A DNA stretch of 31,963 bases, taken from contig BFEA01000450.1 of assembly GCA_003427395.1 (NCBI GenBank), positions 1,078,088 through 1,110,050 of the forward strand, read 5' to 3'. Positions 18,346 to 27,171 of the stretch are shown one piece after another (position 1 is the first letter of the stretch; every line of letters starts with the position of its first letter). The position numbers and the translations under genes are program-made. The notes under the pieces are model-generated. The model saw only the letters and a program-made list of their open reading frames with translations. It made no database searches and was not told the DNA's origin. This DNA comes from Chara braunii. Taxonomy: Eukaryota; Streptophyta; Charophyceae; Charales; Characeae.

Positions 18346-18800
18346 GATCGAGTTGTTTAGTGCTAGTACCCTGCCTAGTAGGGAAGTATGTGTGGTTTTC
18401 CAGGTATGCATTCTATTCACTATTGAAGGCAAGAGTGTTGTTGCCGATATATGGTGGCATCCTTTAAGATTGAGGTGGATGCCTAGGAATCTAATTGGTG
18501 AATCTGGATTTGTCCATTGTCGTCCTTCCGGGGTTATCTTTATAGGGGGAGGAGTTTTCGCGGTCCACCATCCTATTGTTTTGGTCCAGTTAACTTTCAT
18601 TTTTGAGGCTAGTTGGAATGCTTGCATTGCTCTTGTCAGAGCCTGGAAAGATGAGTTTGAAGCCCTGATAAGTATCGTAAGATCATCAACGAATAGAAGA
18701 GTAGTAGGGATGTGGAGGGGTTGGCTTCGTTCGTCCATGATGTTCTCTATCCTCTCGATGGATCTATCCTTTCTCAGGAAGGCAGTGATGGCCTCCATAA
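18346..18800. repeat. 455-bp tandem duplication, second copy
   Basis: Head-to-tail with the first copy. The junction ...CATAA|GATCGAG shares TAA with the outer edge of the first copy (CTAA|GATCG), a 3-base microhomology. Confidence 0.95.
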
Positions 18801-19270
18801 CAAAGAGGAAGATTGGTGTTGCCAATGGTTCCCCTTGTCTCACCGACCTTGTCATTGGGTAGGGGTTCGAAAGGAAACCGTTGACTTAGACAATCCCTTG
18901 TGCGTCGTTGTAGAGTATTCTCACCCGAAAGACTGGGCCTACTCCCATTTTTTTCATGCTTGCCTGCAGAAAGTCCCAGTTTACTTGGTCATATGCTTTT
19001 TCAAAGTCGAAAAACAGGATGGCTGTTGCGATCCGTTTTTTATTAATTATCCGTGTCGGTTCACACAGAGACATTACGTTGTCTAGAATGAGTCTCTCTG
19101 GTATGAACAGTGTTTGGTCTAGGTGAAAACGTCCTCTTGTGACTCTTTATTCTGGTGGCTAGGAGTTTAGCTAGGATCCTGTATGCTACATTTTGTAGAG
19201 AAATGGGTCTGTAGTTTTTGAAGTCCTCTCTGTCGCCCTTTTTGTATAGGAGTGTTACCAACCCTGTACT

Positions 19271-20100
19271 TAGGTTTGGGCCTAGTGATTCTTTTTCCCA
19301 TGCTCTGGTGAGGAATCTGAGGAGGAGTGGTCCTAAGATGTGTCAGCCTGCGATCCAAAATTCCTTAGATAGTCCATCTCTACCTGGGGCCTTGTTGGGT
19401 TTGAGGTCGATAAGGGCTTTGTGTAGTTCTTCTAAAGATATGGGTTCTTCTAAAGATTTGGTTGTTTCACTTGAGAGGGATTGGTCTATGTGGGTTAATA
19501 ATTTTTATCTTGCTCTATTCATTGTGCTGTTACCGCCTACTGGTATTTTGGAGGTGGAGAGTTCTTTCTGTGGTTGGGTTACCGTTCTCGTCGTGTAGGC
19601 ATTCTATTTTGGAATTTCTGTAGTTGGCTTTGATCTTCTGGAAGAAGAATTTGGACATTTTTTCGTTTAGTTCCCAATCTTTCACCCTGGCCCTTAATTA
19701 GAGGTTGTTGAGCTTGAGTTTAGTCCATTCGGCTAATTCTTCCTTAGATTTATCAAACAGTTCTGCATAGAATTATGGATGTGGGAACTTTTGTAGGTTT
19801 ATTTCTGTTATTTCTATTGCATTTCTTAGGGTCTCTTCCCTTTCCTTTCTTTGTGAGGCTAGTCTTCTGGATAATTGTGTTGTCCTTGTGCTAATGTTTT
19901 TAATGATCTGTGGGAACTTGGTGAATATTTCCTCGTTGGGTAGTAAGTGTGATTGTGAGGTTAGTATGGTTTGTAGCTCTGATTGGAATGCTTTGCTGGT
20001 GAGGAGGGCATTGTTGAAGCGGTAGAAGCTCTTGTCTTTGTATCCCTCTTTAGTGAGTCTGATGGCTAGAGTTATGGCTTTGTGGTCTAGTCCTTTATGG
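19271..20100 (-). pseudogene. LINE ORF2 linker between endonuclease and RT (broken)
   Basis: The minus strand carries the region between the two enzyme domains. It includes a helical, Lys-rich stretch (SRRLASQRKEREETLRNAI, AEWTKLKLNNL, MSKFFFQKIKANYRN) and the RT entry motif LKPNKAPGRDGLSKEFW near 19400-19350. In-frame stops lie at 19773-19775 (TAA), 19698-19700 (TAA), 19530-19532 (TAA), 19515-19517 (TAG) and 19342-19344 (TGA). Each stop is one transition from Gln, Arg or Trp. Confidence 0.75.
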
Positions 20101-20950
20101 TATCAGTTGTTGTGAATGGTACAATCTTGTATGGCTCCTGTTAATGAGTCTGAGGCTAGGAAGAAGTCGATCCTAGAGAACGATGTTCTGCCCTGTGAGG
20201 TTTTTCTGATGCAGGAGTATCTCTTAATTTCAGGGTATAGGAGCCGATATGGGTCCAGTAGGTTTTTCCTAATCATGAATTTGTTTAGTTCCGCGCTGTT
20301 AGTTTGGGGTGTGGGATCTTCGAAATGAGATATTTTATCTAGATTGGGGTTTTGAACCGAGTTTCAATCTCCCATAATGATAGTGGGTAACGTGTGGGAA
20401 TGAGTTGTTCGATTGAAAGTAGGAATGGGGTTTTATCTTGTGGTGTGTTCGGGCCATATATGCCTATGAGGGATATCTCTTCTTCCTTGAAATTGATGTC
20501 AAGTTTGATCCATCTACCTGAGGTATTGTCTTGATTGACATTCTGTATTTTTAATGCTTCACTGGCTGGAAATTTTTGATGTAGGAGGATGACAGTTCCT
20601 GCTGATCCATTGTCTGCAGCTTTGGACCAAAAGGGTGTTTTGACGTAGGTTAGTTTCCTGATGAGGGCTAATTGTAGTTTGTTGTGTTCGCTGCTGTTGG
20701 TTAAGTGTGTTTCTTGGAGGCATGTTATGTCCGGGGTGTTGGGACTGAACCAACCTATGGTTTCAGTGAGGTTCCTCCATGTCATTGGGTTGTCTAGTAT
20801 GGAGGTCAGGCCATTGATATTCCATGATACGCAGGTGAGTTCGGGTTGTTTTCTGGTTTCCTTGAGAGTGTCAGCTTCAATGGTGGGTCTGAATCTTTTT
20901 GCGTTGTTGTTTGTCCCACTATCCGGTTGGCCGTTGGGGTGTTCATCCAT
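20101..20950 (-). pseudogene. LINE ORF2 start and APE endonuclease domain (broken)
   Basis: Starts at ATG 20950-20948 (MDEHPNGQPDSG), 32 bases after the ORF1 stop. Exonuclease-endonuclease-phosphatase motifs follow: LTCVSWNINGL (metal-binding Asn), PDITCLQETHL (catalytic Glu), GTVILLHQKF, ISLIGIYGPNT, IIMGD-N, SRIDFFLAS and LDHKAI (the usual SDH, with Ser changed to Leu). This enzyme nicks target DNA to prime reverse transcription. A frameshift near 20385 separates the GD-N motif from the N-terminal 200 codons. TGA codons at 20364-20366 (inside GD-N) and 20103-20105 are further breaks. Confidence 0.9.
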
Positions 20951-20982
20951 TACTGTTTGTAATGGTTAGCTCGGATGTGGGA

Positions 20983-22193
20983 CTATTGATTGACGCAGGT
21001 GGCGGGGTTGGGGGTCTTTTTCGCTATCTCTTCCTTCTGCTTTCTCTTCTCTTCCTTCGTCTCCTTTTCCTTCTTCAGCTTTTCCAGCGTCTCGTCCTCA
21101 TCCTTGCCCAGCCTTTCCTCCCTCATGAAGGCGGTTGTGCTGAAGGCAATTCTGTCGACTTCATCGTTGTGACCCAGCAGTGAGTAACGGATTTTGCTGA
21201 TCATCTCCCAGGGTTTCCATGTCAGGCCCTCCCTCAGTTGGGCTTGCTGGTCATATAGAACCAGCACTGGTCTCAGGTCGCTGTAGTGGCTTTCCCCGCT
21301 GTCGTCCTCCCAGTACACATCCAGGCCGTCCTGCTCGATCACTTTCATGGCCAGGGGGCGATCATTGAGATGTTTGCCCTTGCGAAGCTGGGACGTTTGT
21401 GTGAGTCTTGAGCTGTGATAATGCTCAATGAGTGTCGGACTGCAATCTGCCATTCCTTTTTGTCTGTGTTGTATCGGAAGGGCAAGTATGGGATTGTGGG
21501 GGAGAGGGTGCATGCGTCAAGTGTGGCTGCCACTGCCAGATCCTTAGGGTTTTGGTCTGCTATCTTGTTGAGGGAGTGGGAATCTGCTCCAAGCTCCAGG
21601 TTCTGCTCCTGCAGGTAACTTGTTTGCCTCTCTAGGATGGCGATCTGTCTTCTCTTTTCCTTCTTCAGGCTGTTCTTTTGCTTGAGCAGATTGTTTACCA
21701 GTGAGATCATTGTCTTTTCCTCTGAGTTTTGGTCCTGGGTGTTGTTGATCTTTGGTGGTCCATCTTCGCTTGGGACCTGGTCTGCACTGTCATCCCGCAG
21801 GTATGAGTTGGGCCACTCAATCGGATGTTCACTTGTTGATGGTGATGTGTGTGGGGTTCCTGGGGAGGAATCTGTTTCCATTGCATCTCTGTGCTGCTCA
21901 GCATACTGCAGGGCTAAAAATTCAGAAAAGGTGTTCTCTGTTGGCAGCGCGTCGTAGCGGTTAGGGGAAGTTGGGAATCCACCTGTGGCATTTGCACTTG
22001 CATTAGACTCTTTCTTCAGGATACTCATATGCCTGGTATGTGCCAGCCTGATTTCCAAGTCTACGTCTCTGTGTACCTTCAGCGATTCAATGTATTCGTC
22101 CAGCCATTCCAGGGTGCTGTTTGAGTCCTCTTCTGGCATTGTGGTTTGGCTGGAGTCTGCCGTTATTGCTGGTGGTGCTATGTCCAGGTGCAT
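20983..22193 (-). pseudogene. LINE ORF1 (one frameshift)
   Basis: The frame starting at ATG 22193 (MHLDIAPPAITADSS) runs to 21345. An overlapping frame continues from about 21350 to 20983. A one-base change in the run of five C (minus strand) near 21353 explains the switch, giving a product of about 400 residues. The N-terminal part is acidic and Ser/Thr-rich, and a Lys/Gln-rich coiled-coil-like segment follows (LVNNLLKQKNSLKKEKRRQ). The middle has WQIAVRHSLS and WKPWEMISKIRYSLLG, and the C-terminus ends in LEKLKKEKETKEEKRKQKEE. No zinc knuckle or RRM is obvious. The in-frame ATG at 22244 lies inside the inverted 5' arm and is probably not the native start. Confidence 0.8.
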
Positions 22194-22242
22194 TTCGCTT
22201 TCCCTGCTAAATGCACCTGGACATAGCACCACCAGCAACAAC
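22162..22242. repeat. Inverted repeat at the extreme 5' end of the LINE
   Basis: Arms 22162-22193 and 22211-22242 are reverse complements over 32 bp with one mismatch, separated by 17 bases. The inner 26 bp are perfect and contain GGTGCTATGTCCAGGTGCAT. The inner arm is the start of ORF1; the outer arm abuts the target-site duplication. Confidence 0.95.
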
Positions 22243-22267
22243 AACCCATGCTAAAAAGTTAAAACTA
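22242..22267. repeat. LINE target-site duplication, 5'-side copy
   Basis: CAACCCATGCTAAAAAGTTA (plus AAACTA) matches 15424-15449 at 23 of 26 positions. Confidence 0.75.
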
Positions 22268-22654
22268 GTGTAAAATGCCTTTTTGCGTTTGAGGCCGTGC
22301 CCAAAGATTGTCGTTGATTTGGACGCGCTTATGCATGATGAGCTGGATAACCACTTTTTTTTTTTTTTTTTTTTTTACTTCTAAACCACGAGTGCATCCG
22401 AGCCTTTTTTTTTTTTTTGCTACACAGATTTCTGTTGTGTTCCAAGTAATGCCGAATCAGCATGTGCGTGAAATTGCATCTTTTTGCTTGCCGCCACCAG
22501 CCTTTTTTCGTTTCGTAGGCCGAGCCCCAAAGTACACAGTGTGCTAAACCACCAGTTCATCCGAAGCTAAATTGTGAAACCAAAAAATGCATTTTGTCAA
22601 GCCTGAAAGGCGAGAGCACACCAAAAAAAAAAAAAAAAAAAAAAAAAAACAATG
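22268..22654. other. Homopolymer-rich spacer
   Basis: T runs at about 22354-22376 and 22406-22419, and an A run at about 22623-22649. A ~24-bp word (CTAAACCACGAGTGCATCCG and CTAAACCACCAGTTCATCCG) occurs at 22382 and 22544. No gene was seen. Confidence 0.5.
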
Positions 22655-23285
22655 AACACCAACTTCTTGCCTCCAATAATCAATACAACAAAACAATGTA
22701 GCAGCTCTAGTATGATGTCACTGCCTACACTACTCTCCTACTTGCTCTACACACCCACTTCTCTCCCTCACACTCTCTCCATTCACTACCGTCTCACCCA
22801 GCAATGCTGCAGAATCTGATCACTATGACTGTGCTCCTTCGCCATCCTCAGGTAAGCGTTGCCAGCCCCCACCACTGTCCTTCTCCTCGAACCCTGAGAC
22901 GCAGCTCCAACACTGCGGCTGCGCCTCACCTCCTTTCTTCAATCAGTGCTCACTGGCCCGCTGTGCGCTCTTGCAGCGCTACGGTAGTGCTGGAAGCCAG
23001 TGCCTCCAAATGTGTGAAGTCATTGAAATGCCATTGCCTCCCTTCCTTTTGTCTTTTCCTTGAGGCCGTGCGCTGGGCGACTGAGAACCAACAGGGTCCA
23101 GGTGTGGGTCCCAGCCTCTTCAACTTACTCAGAGGCTGGGCCTACGGCTAGATGGTTCCAGGCCTGGGTCCCAGCCTCTTCAACTAACACAGAGGCTGGG
23201 CCTATGGCTAGTTGGGGGGAGTCTGGGGTCCATCCTTCCCCTTCCAACCGTATCATGCTGGCCTTCAATTAGGGCCGGGCATATT
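22655..23285 (+). repeat. Dispersed repeat family B, copy 2 (no CT tract)
   Basis: Shares ordered anchors with 8696-9450: CAACTTCTTGCCTCC, CTACACTACTCTCCTAC, CTCACACTCTCTCC, GCAATGCTGCAG, CCATCCTCAGGTAAG, and the 21-bp block at 22996-23016. Near 23100-23215 it has a partial tandem duplication of about 65 bp around GGTCCCAGCCTCTTCAACT. Confidence 0.65.
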
Positions 23286-23317
23286 ATCTCTTGTCGTTCC
23301 AACGCACAACACGCACA

Positions 23318-23321
<4 letters not shown>

Positions 23322-23349
<28 letters not shown>
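23322..23349. repeat. T27 homopolymer
   Basis: A long T run shortly after the end of family B copy 2; an A27 run precedes that copy. Confidence 0.95.
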
Positions 23350-23352
<3 letters not shown>

Positions 23353-23510
23353 CCTTTTAAGGCTAATTCGGAAATTCTTTAAGCCCATCCAATTCAAATC
23401 CCTGTCGAATCTGGAGAGGACAGGCCTTTCAGGCCCTTTTTATTGTCATTATAGTATTACGGGGAACCTGTTCCCTCGTTGGAGGCTTGAGCACGGATGT
23501 GGCTGCTATG

Positions 23511-23608
23511 TGGACCATTTCGCGATTTATGTGTGTCACCCTTGCGCAGGGGCCATGCTAATCTTCCTTCTCTGTATCGTTCCAATTTTAACAGATCTCC
23601 CGAAGGAC
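23511..23608 (-). pseudogene. Near-full-length U6 snRNA copy (copy B)
   Basis: The minus strand reads a U6 snRNA of 98 nt, from GTCCTTCGGGAG to AAATGGTCCA. The ACAGAGA box, the TTAGCATGG triad region and the CCCCTGCGCAAGG loop strand are visible. Two changes argue against function: three extra bases between ACAGAGA and GATTAG (ACAGAGAAGGAAGATTAG), and an A-to-G change after CGCAAGG in the internal stem-loop. There is no terminator T-run after the 3' end, and no TATA element about 25 bp upstream. Unlike copy A, I see no flanking direct repeat. It is probably a pseudogene, though a divergent active gene is not excluded. Confidence 0.75.
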
Positions 23609-23815
23609 ACAACAACAACAACACGCACACTTATGTGTGACACATGTACCGAAAATACGGTCTATCATTTGGACAGCGTCTTCATGTAACTGCCAGAAAA
23701 CACGGCGGTCATTTGTTTCCATTTCTGTATTTATGAATTTTATTCACAATGCACCTTGTGCACACAAACAAGCACACCTGCAGCACACCTGAGGCGAGGT
23801 CCCACTAGCAAGGAG

Positions 23816-23831
23816 GATTCGGGACATCCGT

Positions 23832-23863
<32 letters not shown>

Positions 23864-23866
23864 GGC
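23816..23866 (+). pseudogene. 5' half of U6 with A-tail (copy C)
   Basis: Plus-strand U6 from the 5' stem (TTCGGGACATCCG) through AAAATTGGAACGATACAGAG to TTAGCATGGC, then cut and followed directly by eight A (23867-23874). Truncation plus an A-tract is the mark of a retrotransposed or template-switched U6. It faces copy B head to head across about 210 bp. Confidence 0.8.
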
Positions 23867-23900
23867 AAAAAAAAGCGTCTGAATCGGGATGTGTTTTGTG

Positions 23901-24140
23901 CAGAGATGCAGAGAAGCAGTTCAGAGATGCAGGAAAGGAGATCAATCATCAATCTCAATTTCATGCACCTCTCCACAAACGCGTCCAGATTCAGGCATCC
24001 AATCCAATCCTTTTTGGTAGTGGGGTCCCAGATATGCAGAAAAGCAGTTCAATCTCGATTGCATGCACCTTTCCACAAACACGTCCAGATTCTGGGAATT
24101 TTTGACATTAAATCCAATCCTCATTGCTTGTGGGACTTCA
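23901..24140. repeat. Tandem duplication of ~115-bp unit
   Basis: CAGAGATGCAGAGAAGCAGT...CATGCACCTCTCCACAAACG...CAATCC at 23901-24028 is repeated, diverged, from 24029 (CAGATATGCAGAAAAGCAGT...CATGCACCTTTCCACAAACA...CAATCC). Confidence 0.8.
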
Positions 24141-24959
24141 CCCCTGGGGCCAGGTTCCACATGGATTAAGAGATACATATTGCCCGTGGATTGTTGTTGT
24201 TATCTACAATAAATCTCTCTCTAACCACTGGTTTGCGAATGGTTGAAAATTTGAAAAATGATAAAAAATCGCACTCCTGTGAGCGCCCCACGATGTGGAG
24301 GTGCTTTCGGCCTACCAGCCACAGGGGCGGCCGACACTGGCGTGCAAAAAAATTGTGCCCACTGACTTTGACGATTTTTTGGGCTTATAATGTTGCGCAG
24401 AAAAATCAAGATAAAATCAGGGCCGCAGGTTTGCTGCTGAATTGCGCTCATCTTTCCAGGAAATATATTTGAAAATGGAAAGGAAAAACCAAAATTGTAA
24501 GATGGATGAAACAAATTTTGCGGCAAACTTACGCAATTTTTTTTTTGCCACTTTTTTATATTTGACGATATATACTGCTACTGGCAGGCCGAACATTTTT
24601 TTTTTTTTTTTTTTTTTTCTCTTTTGGCCTGTACCAGTAGTCCAATTTTTTTTTCCTTCTAAGGGACTGGTGGTTTAAGCTGTGCAAGTTAGAGCCTCCA
24701 CCAAAACTGATGTAGAATTTCAGAAATCGAAATATGTGGTGCATAAATACTAAATACTTTAATACTAACAATTTCTAAAATATTATTAAAAAAAAAAAAA
24801 AAACGAGCAGAATGTGATTGAGGTGATATCTTGGTGTCGTTGGGAAAAAAAAAAAACAGAACAGAACAGAAGCTTATGGTTCTTGTGAAACTTGTCTCAC
24901 TGAACTTTGTCCGTCAATATTCTTTCCTTTTTTTTTCTTTTCTTTCGCAATTATCTCAG
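24141..24959. other. AT-rich stretch, no gene recognised
   Basis: Contains T- and A-runs near 24538, 24596, 24645, 24787 and 24847. An inverted pair, CTACTGGCAGGCC (24577-24590) and GGCCTGTACCAGTAG (24626-24640), brackets a T23 run. If the exons downstream are real, part of this is intron or upstream sequence. Confidence 0.4.
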
Positions 24960-25044
24960 GTATGCCAGTTCGACTACGATAAGGCTGTGAAACACAAGTT
25001 TCGGATGCTAGGAGCCGGGGATTCCAAGCCTATTGTCGATACAG
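24960..25044 (+). CDS. Candidate internal exon of an unrecognised gene
   Basis: A strong acceptor (polypyrimidine tract ending TTATCTCAG at 24959) precedes, and a donor (ACAG|GTGAGA) follows at 25045. The one open frame reads VCQFDYDKAVKHKFRMLGAG then DSKPIVDT, which looks like ordinary protein sequence rather than repeat noise. The exon ends in phase 1, and the next candidate exon starts with the two bases needed to restore a codon (GAT, Asp). I do not recognise the family. No upstream exon is evident; it may lie beyond the LINE, or this may be a duplicated gene fragment. Confidence 0.4.
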
Positions 25045-25076
25045 GTGAGACTCTTGCGGTGTTCCGTGACATGTCA

Positions 25077-25215
25077 TGATTCCTGGTCTACTATCCTGGA
25101 CCAGATTGGATATTCCTGGTCTACTTTTGTGGACCGGATTGGATATTCCTGCCTGGTCTGCTTTTGTGGACCGGATTGGATATTCCTGGTCTACTTTTGT
25201 GGACCGGTCTGTTCT
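25077..25215. repeat. 33-bp tandem repeat, about 4 copies
   Basis: The unit is GGATATTCCTGGTCTACTTT followed by TGTGGACCGGATT; one copy has a 6-bp insertion (CCTG duplicated). It lies wholly inside the candidate intron 25045-25232. Because 33 is a multiple of three, it also yields an apparent in-frame peptide repeat, which I consider spurious. Confidence 0.9.
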
Positions 25216-25232
25216 CTTTTACCACATTGCAG

Positions 25233-25425
25233 ATTGCTTATTAGCTTACATGCACTGCCCCAGCCTTGCTGAAAATGTTTCATCGGCTGGTCCGAAAAAA
25301 GTCGGCGCCGGCACACCGTCGGTCAAAAAAAAAATGGCAGCTGTCATCACGTCTTCGCCTCCGAAAAGGGCCCGCGGACGATGTGAGGCGTGTACTGGTG
25401 GGTCAAAGCATCCGACTGACCAAAG
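25233..25425 (+). CDS. Candidate second exon of the same unrecognised gene
   Basis: Acceptor CCACATTGCAG at 25232 and donor CAAAG|GTACTT at 25426. The frame joined to the previous exon in matching phase reads CLLAYMHCPSLAENVSSAGP, then a Lys/Pro/Ser-rich linker with a basic stretch SPPKRARGRCEACTGGSK, and ends in phase 2. The basic run next to C-x2-C could be a nuclear localisation signal and the start of a zinc-binding motif (for example a CXXC-type finger), but only two cysteines are visible. A 10-A run inside (25325-25334) is a risk for sequencing error. No following exon was found with confidence. Confidence 0.38.
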
Positions 25426-25594
25426 GTACTTGCACAGTAATGTGTAGGTGCGAAGCTGGATATATGTGGCTGCAACTCCCAGTATCCGACCAAATTGAAA
25501 ATGTGTTGGTGCGGACAATCAGCAGGGAAGGAAGTCACACGACAGACTGCAAATCTGTTGCTACGGTAGTTTAAAAGTGGAATGATCCATCAAC

Positions 25595-27171
25595 TGGTTG
25601 TCACTCATCGACTGGTCGCCACCAACCAACTGGTCGTAACACTCTCTGCTTGTCGCTCGCCGACTGCCTCTGTTGTTGTGGTGTGGTCCCCTACTGACTG
25701 GTCTATGCTTGCTACACACTCACAGTGCTATGGCGATCACTCACCGACTGCCTGTCTGTGACGAGTGCGAGGCTGAGGGAAAACAGGAAGAGCCGAGGGG
25801 GAGGAGAGAGAGAGGGAGAGAGGGAGAGAGTGAGAGAGTGAGAGCACACACACACACTCACTCACTCGATACGACCGAGGGTCGGACGCAGACACAGTGG
25901 CAAAGACACAAAGTCGAAGTCTTGGATTCCGAATGCCGAAACAGGAGCAAGTCACACTGAGTACGAGCACAGCAACTGAAAACTGGTGCCAGACTGGTCC
26001 CCGTACCGTACGGGGAGCCGGTATAAGTACCGGTGACACATACGGTACCAGGGGCATTTCTGCAAAGGCCCTGAGGGCAGAACTGAAAAATGCGGTATTT
26101 GAAAGTGGCGCCCGAATTGCAGCATGGCGCCAGTTGTCCAAAATCCTACGGTACCAAAGGAGGGGTTCGGAACAAAAAGGGTGCCAGGCTGAAAACAGGA
26201 TGCAGCCGAAACAGCAAAAAGATAGACCAGGGATCGAGCCCTGGTGGAGTCCGTAACACTGTCACTCACCAACTGGCCATTCATAAACTGGTTGTCACTT
26301 AGAAAGCTCACAGTTGAAACAGGGGGCGCATTCATAAAATATATAATCAAAGACTGGTCTTTCGTTGTCCCTCACTGACCGACTCGTTTTCACAGACTGG
26401 TTGTCACTGAGAAAGCTCACAGTTTATGGCTGTCTGGTAATTCGTCACTCGCCGACTGGTTTATAATTGTCAATTTGTCACTGACCAACTCTCATTTTCA
26501 CTGACTGACTCGTTAATGGTTGGCACTAACTGAGTGGTCTATTATGCTTGTCACTCACTGACTGGTACTAAAGTAATCACATAGAGACATCCTTCGAAAG
26601 GGGAAGTGATTGAGCAATCACAACCAGGAGGTGGGGTTGGAAGCAGCCATCCTTCGAAGAAAGCGTAATAGCTAAGTGGTATATAGCTTCATCGTGCCGA
26701 AAATGGATCGGGGCTCAAGTGGTTCACCCCCCCCCCCTTTGGAAAGCAGCCAGCCATCCTTCGAAGAAAGCGTAATAGCTCACTGGTCTAGCTTCATCGT
26801 GCCGAAAATGGATTGGGCCAAAAGTGGATTCACCGAAAAAATGTTGCAAACAACGCCTCTCCAGGCACACAGCAAGACATGCTAGACACGAAGTGCTTAT
26901 TGTTTGCACGGTCGATGGGTGTCAGTCACTGAGTGGTCTCGATGGTTGTCACTCACTGAAAGGTCAATAGTTGTCACTGACGGACTCGTCTACGACTGTC
27001 ACTCAGACGCTCGTCCATGGTTGTCTCTCAACAGCTTCTTGTCACTCCCCAACTGGTTTACGGTTGTCACTCACCAACTGGTTTTGGTTGTCACTCACCG
27101 ACTGGTTGACGGTCGTCACTCACCGACTGGCTTAGGGTTGTCACTCACACTGACTGGTTTATGGTTGTCAC
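25595..27171. repeat. Degenerate ~25-bp minisatellite
   Basis: Recurring unit ACTGGTTTACGGTTGTCACT followed by CACCG. It is most regular at 27050-27171 (five consecutive units of 24-27 bp) and scattered and diverged from 25595 onward, with unrelated sequence between. CT-rich, GA-rich and CA-rich stretches lie at 25795-25865. The array continues after the inserted MITE at 27705-27930. Confidence 0.8.
26639..26838. repeat. Tandem duplication of ~105-bp unit
   Basis: Both units contain GCCATCCTTCGAAGAAAGCG, TAATAGCT and TTCATCGTGCCGAAAATGGA, starting near 26643 and 26750, separated by a C10 run near 26728-26737. A third, shorter CCATCCTTCGAA-like word lies at 26588. Confidence 0.8.

Larger units (their letters stand above)
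17881..19270 (-). pseudogene. LINE ORF2 reverse transcriptase domain (broken)
   Basis: Minus-strand RT palm motifs appear in order: LLYKKGDREDFKNYRPISLQ (about 19255-19196), QTLFIPERLILDN after a frame change, FDFEKAYDQVNW (motif A, about 19012-18970), RSVRQGEPLATPIF (motif B, about 18850-18810) and LLFVDDLTIL (motif C). Motif C occurs twice, at 18682-18693 and 18227-18238, because 455 bp are duplicated in tandem. The catalytic aspartates of motifs A and C are present. TAA at 18886-18888 breaks the frame between A and B (GIV-stop-VNGFL). 455 is not a multiple of three, so the duplication also shifts the frame. Confidence 0.9.
15450..22241 (-). mobile_element. Near-full-length L1-like LINE retrotransposon (dead copy)
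   Basis: A 6.8-kb minus-strand element. In transcription order it has: a 5' hairpin, ORF1 (22193-20983), a ~32-bp gap, ORF2 with APE endonuclease, reverse transcriptase and C-terminal Cys motif (20950 to about 16084), a 3' region, and an A-rich tail (A10 near 15464-15473). It is flanked by a 26-bp imperfect target-site duplication. Motifs such as PDITCLQETHL, NYRPISL and FVDD, and the two-ORF layout, fit the L1 superfamily. The copy cannot be active: frameshifts lie in both ORFs, there are at least ten in-frame stops in ORF2, and a 455-bp duplication interrupts the RT. Three mismatches in the 26-bp duplication suggest an old insertion. Confidence 0.92.

Noticed and set aside
16770-20950. Alternative nuclear genetic code suggested by TAA/TAG/TGA at Gln/Trp positions
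   Set aside because: Frameshifts and a tandem duplication show the element is dead, and normal Gln and Trp codons are frequent. Transition decay explains the stops.
23511-23608. Active U6 gene
   Set aside because: There is an insertion beside the ACAGAGA box, no upstream TATA at the expected distance, and no T-run terminator. It is kept as a probable pseudogene.
25076-25232. In-frame peptide repeat LDIPGLLLWTG
   Set aside because: The 33-bp repeat is a multiple of three, so it stays open by arithmetic. It lies between a good donor and a good acceptor and is better read as intron.
26218-26256. T-arm-like hairpin CCAGGGATCGAGCCCTGG
   Set aside because: It is an isolated hairpin with no box A or acceptor stem nearby.
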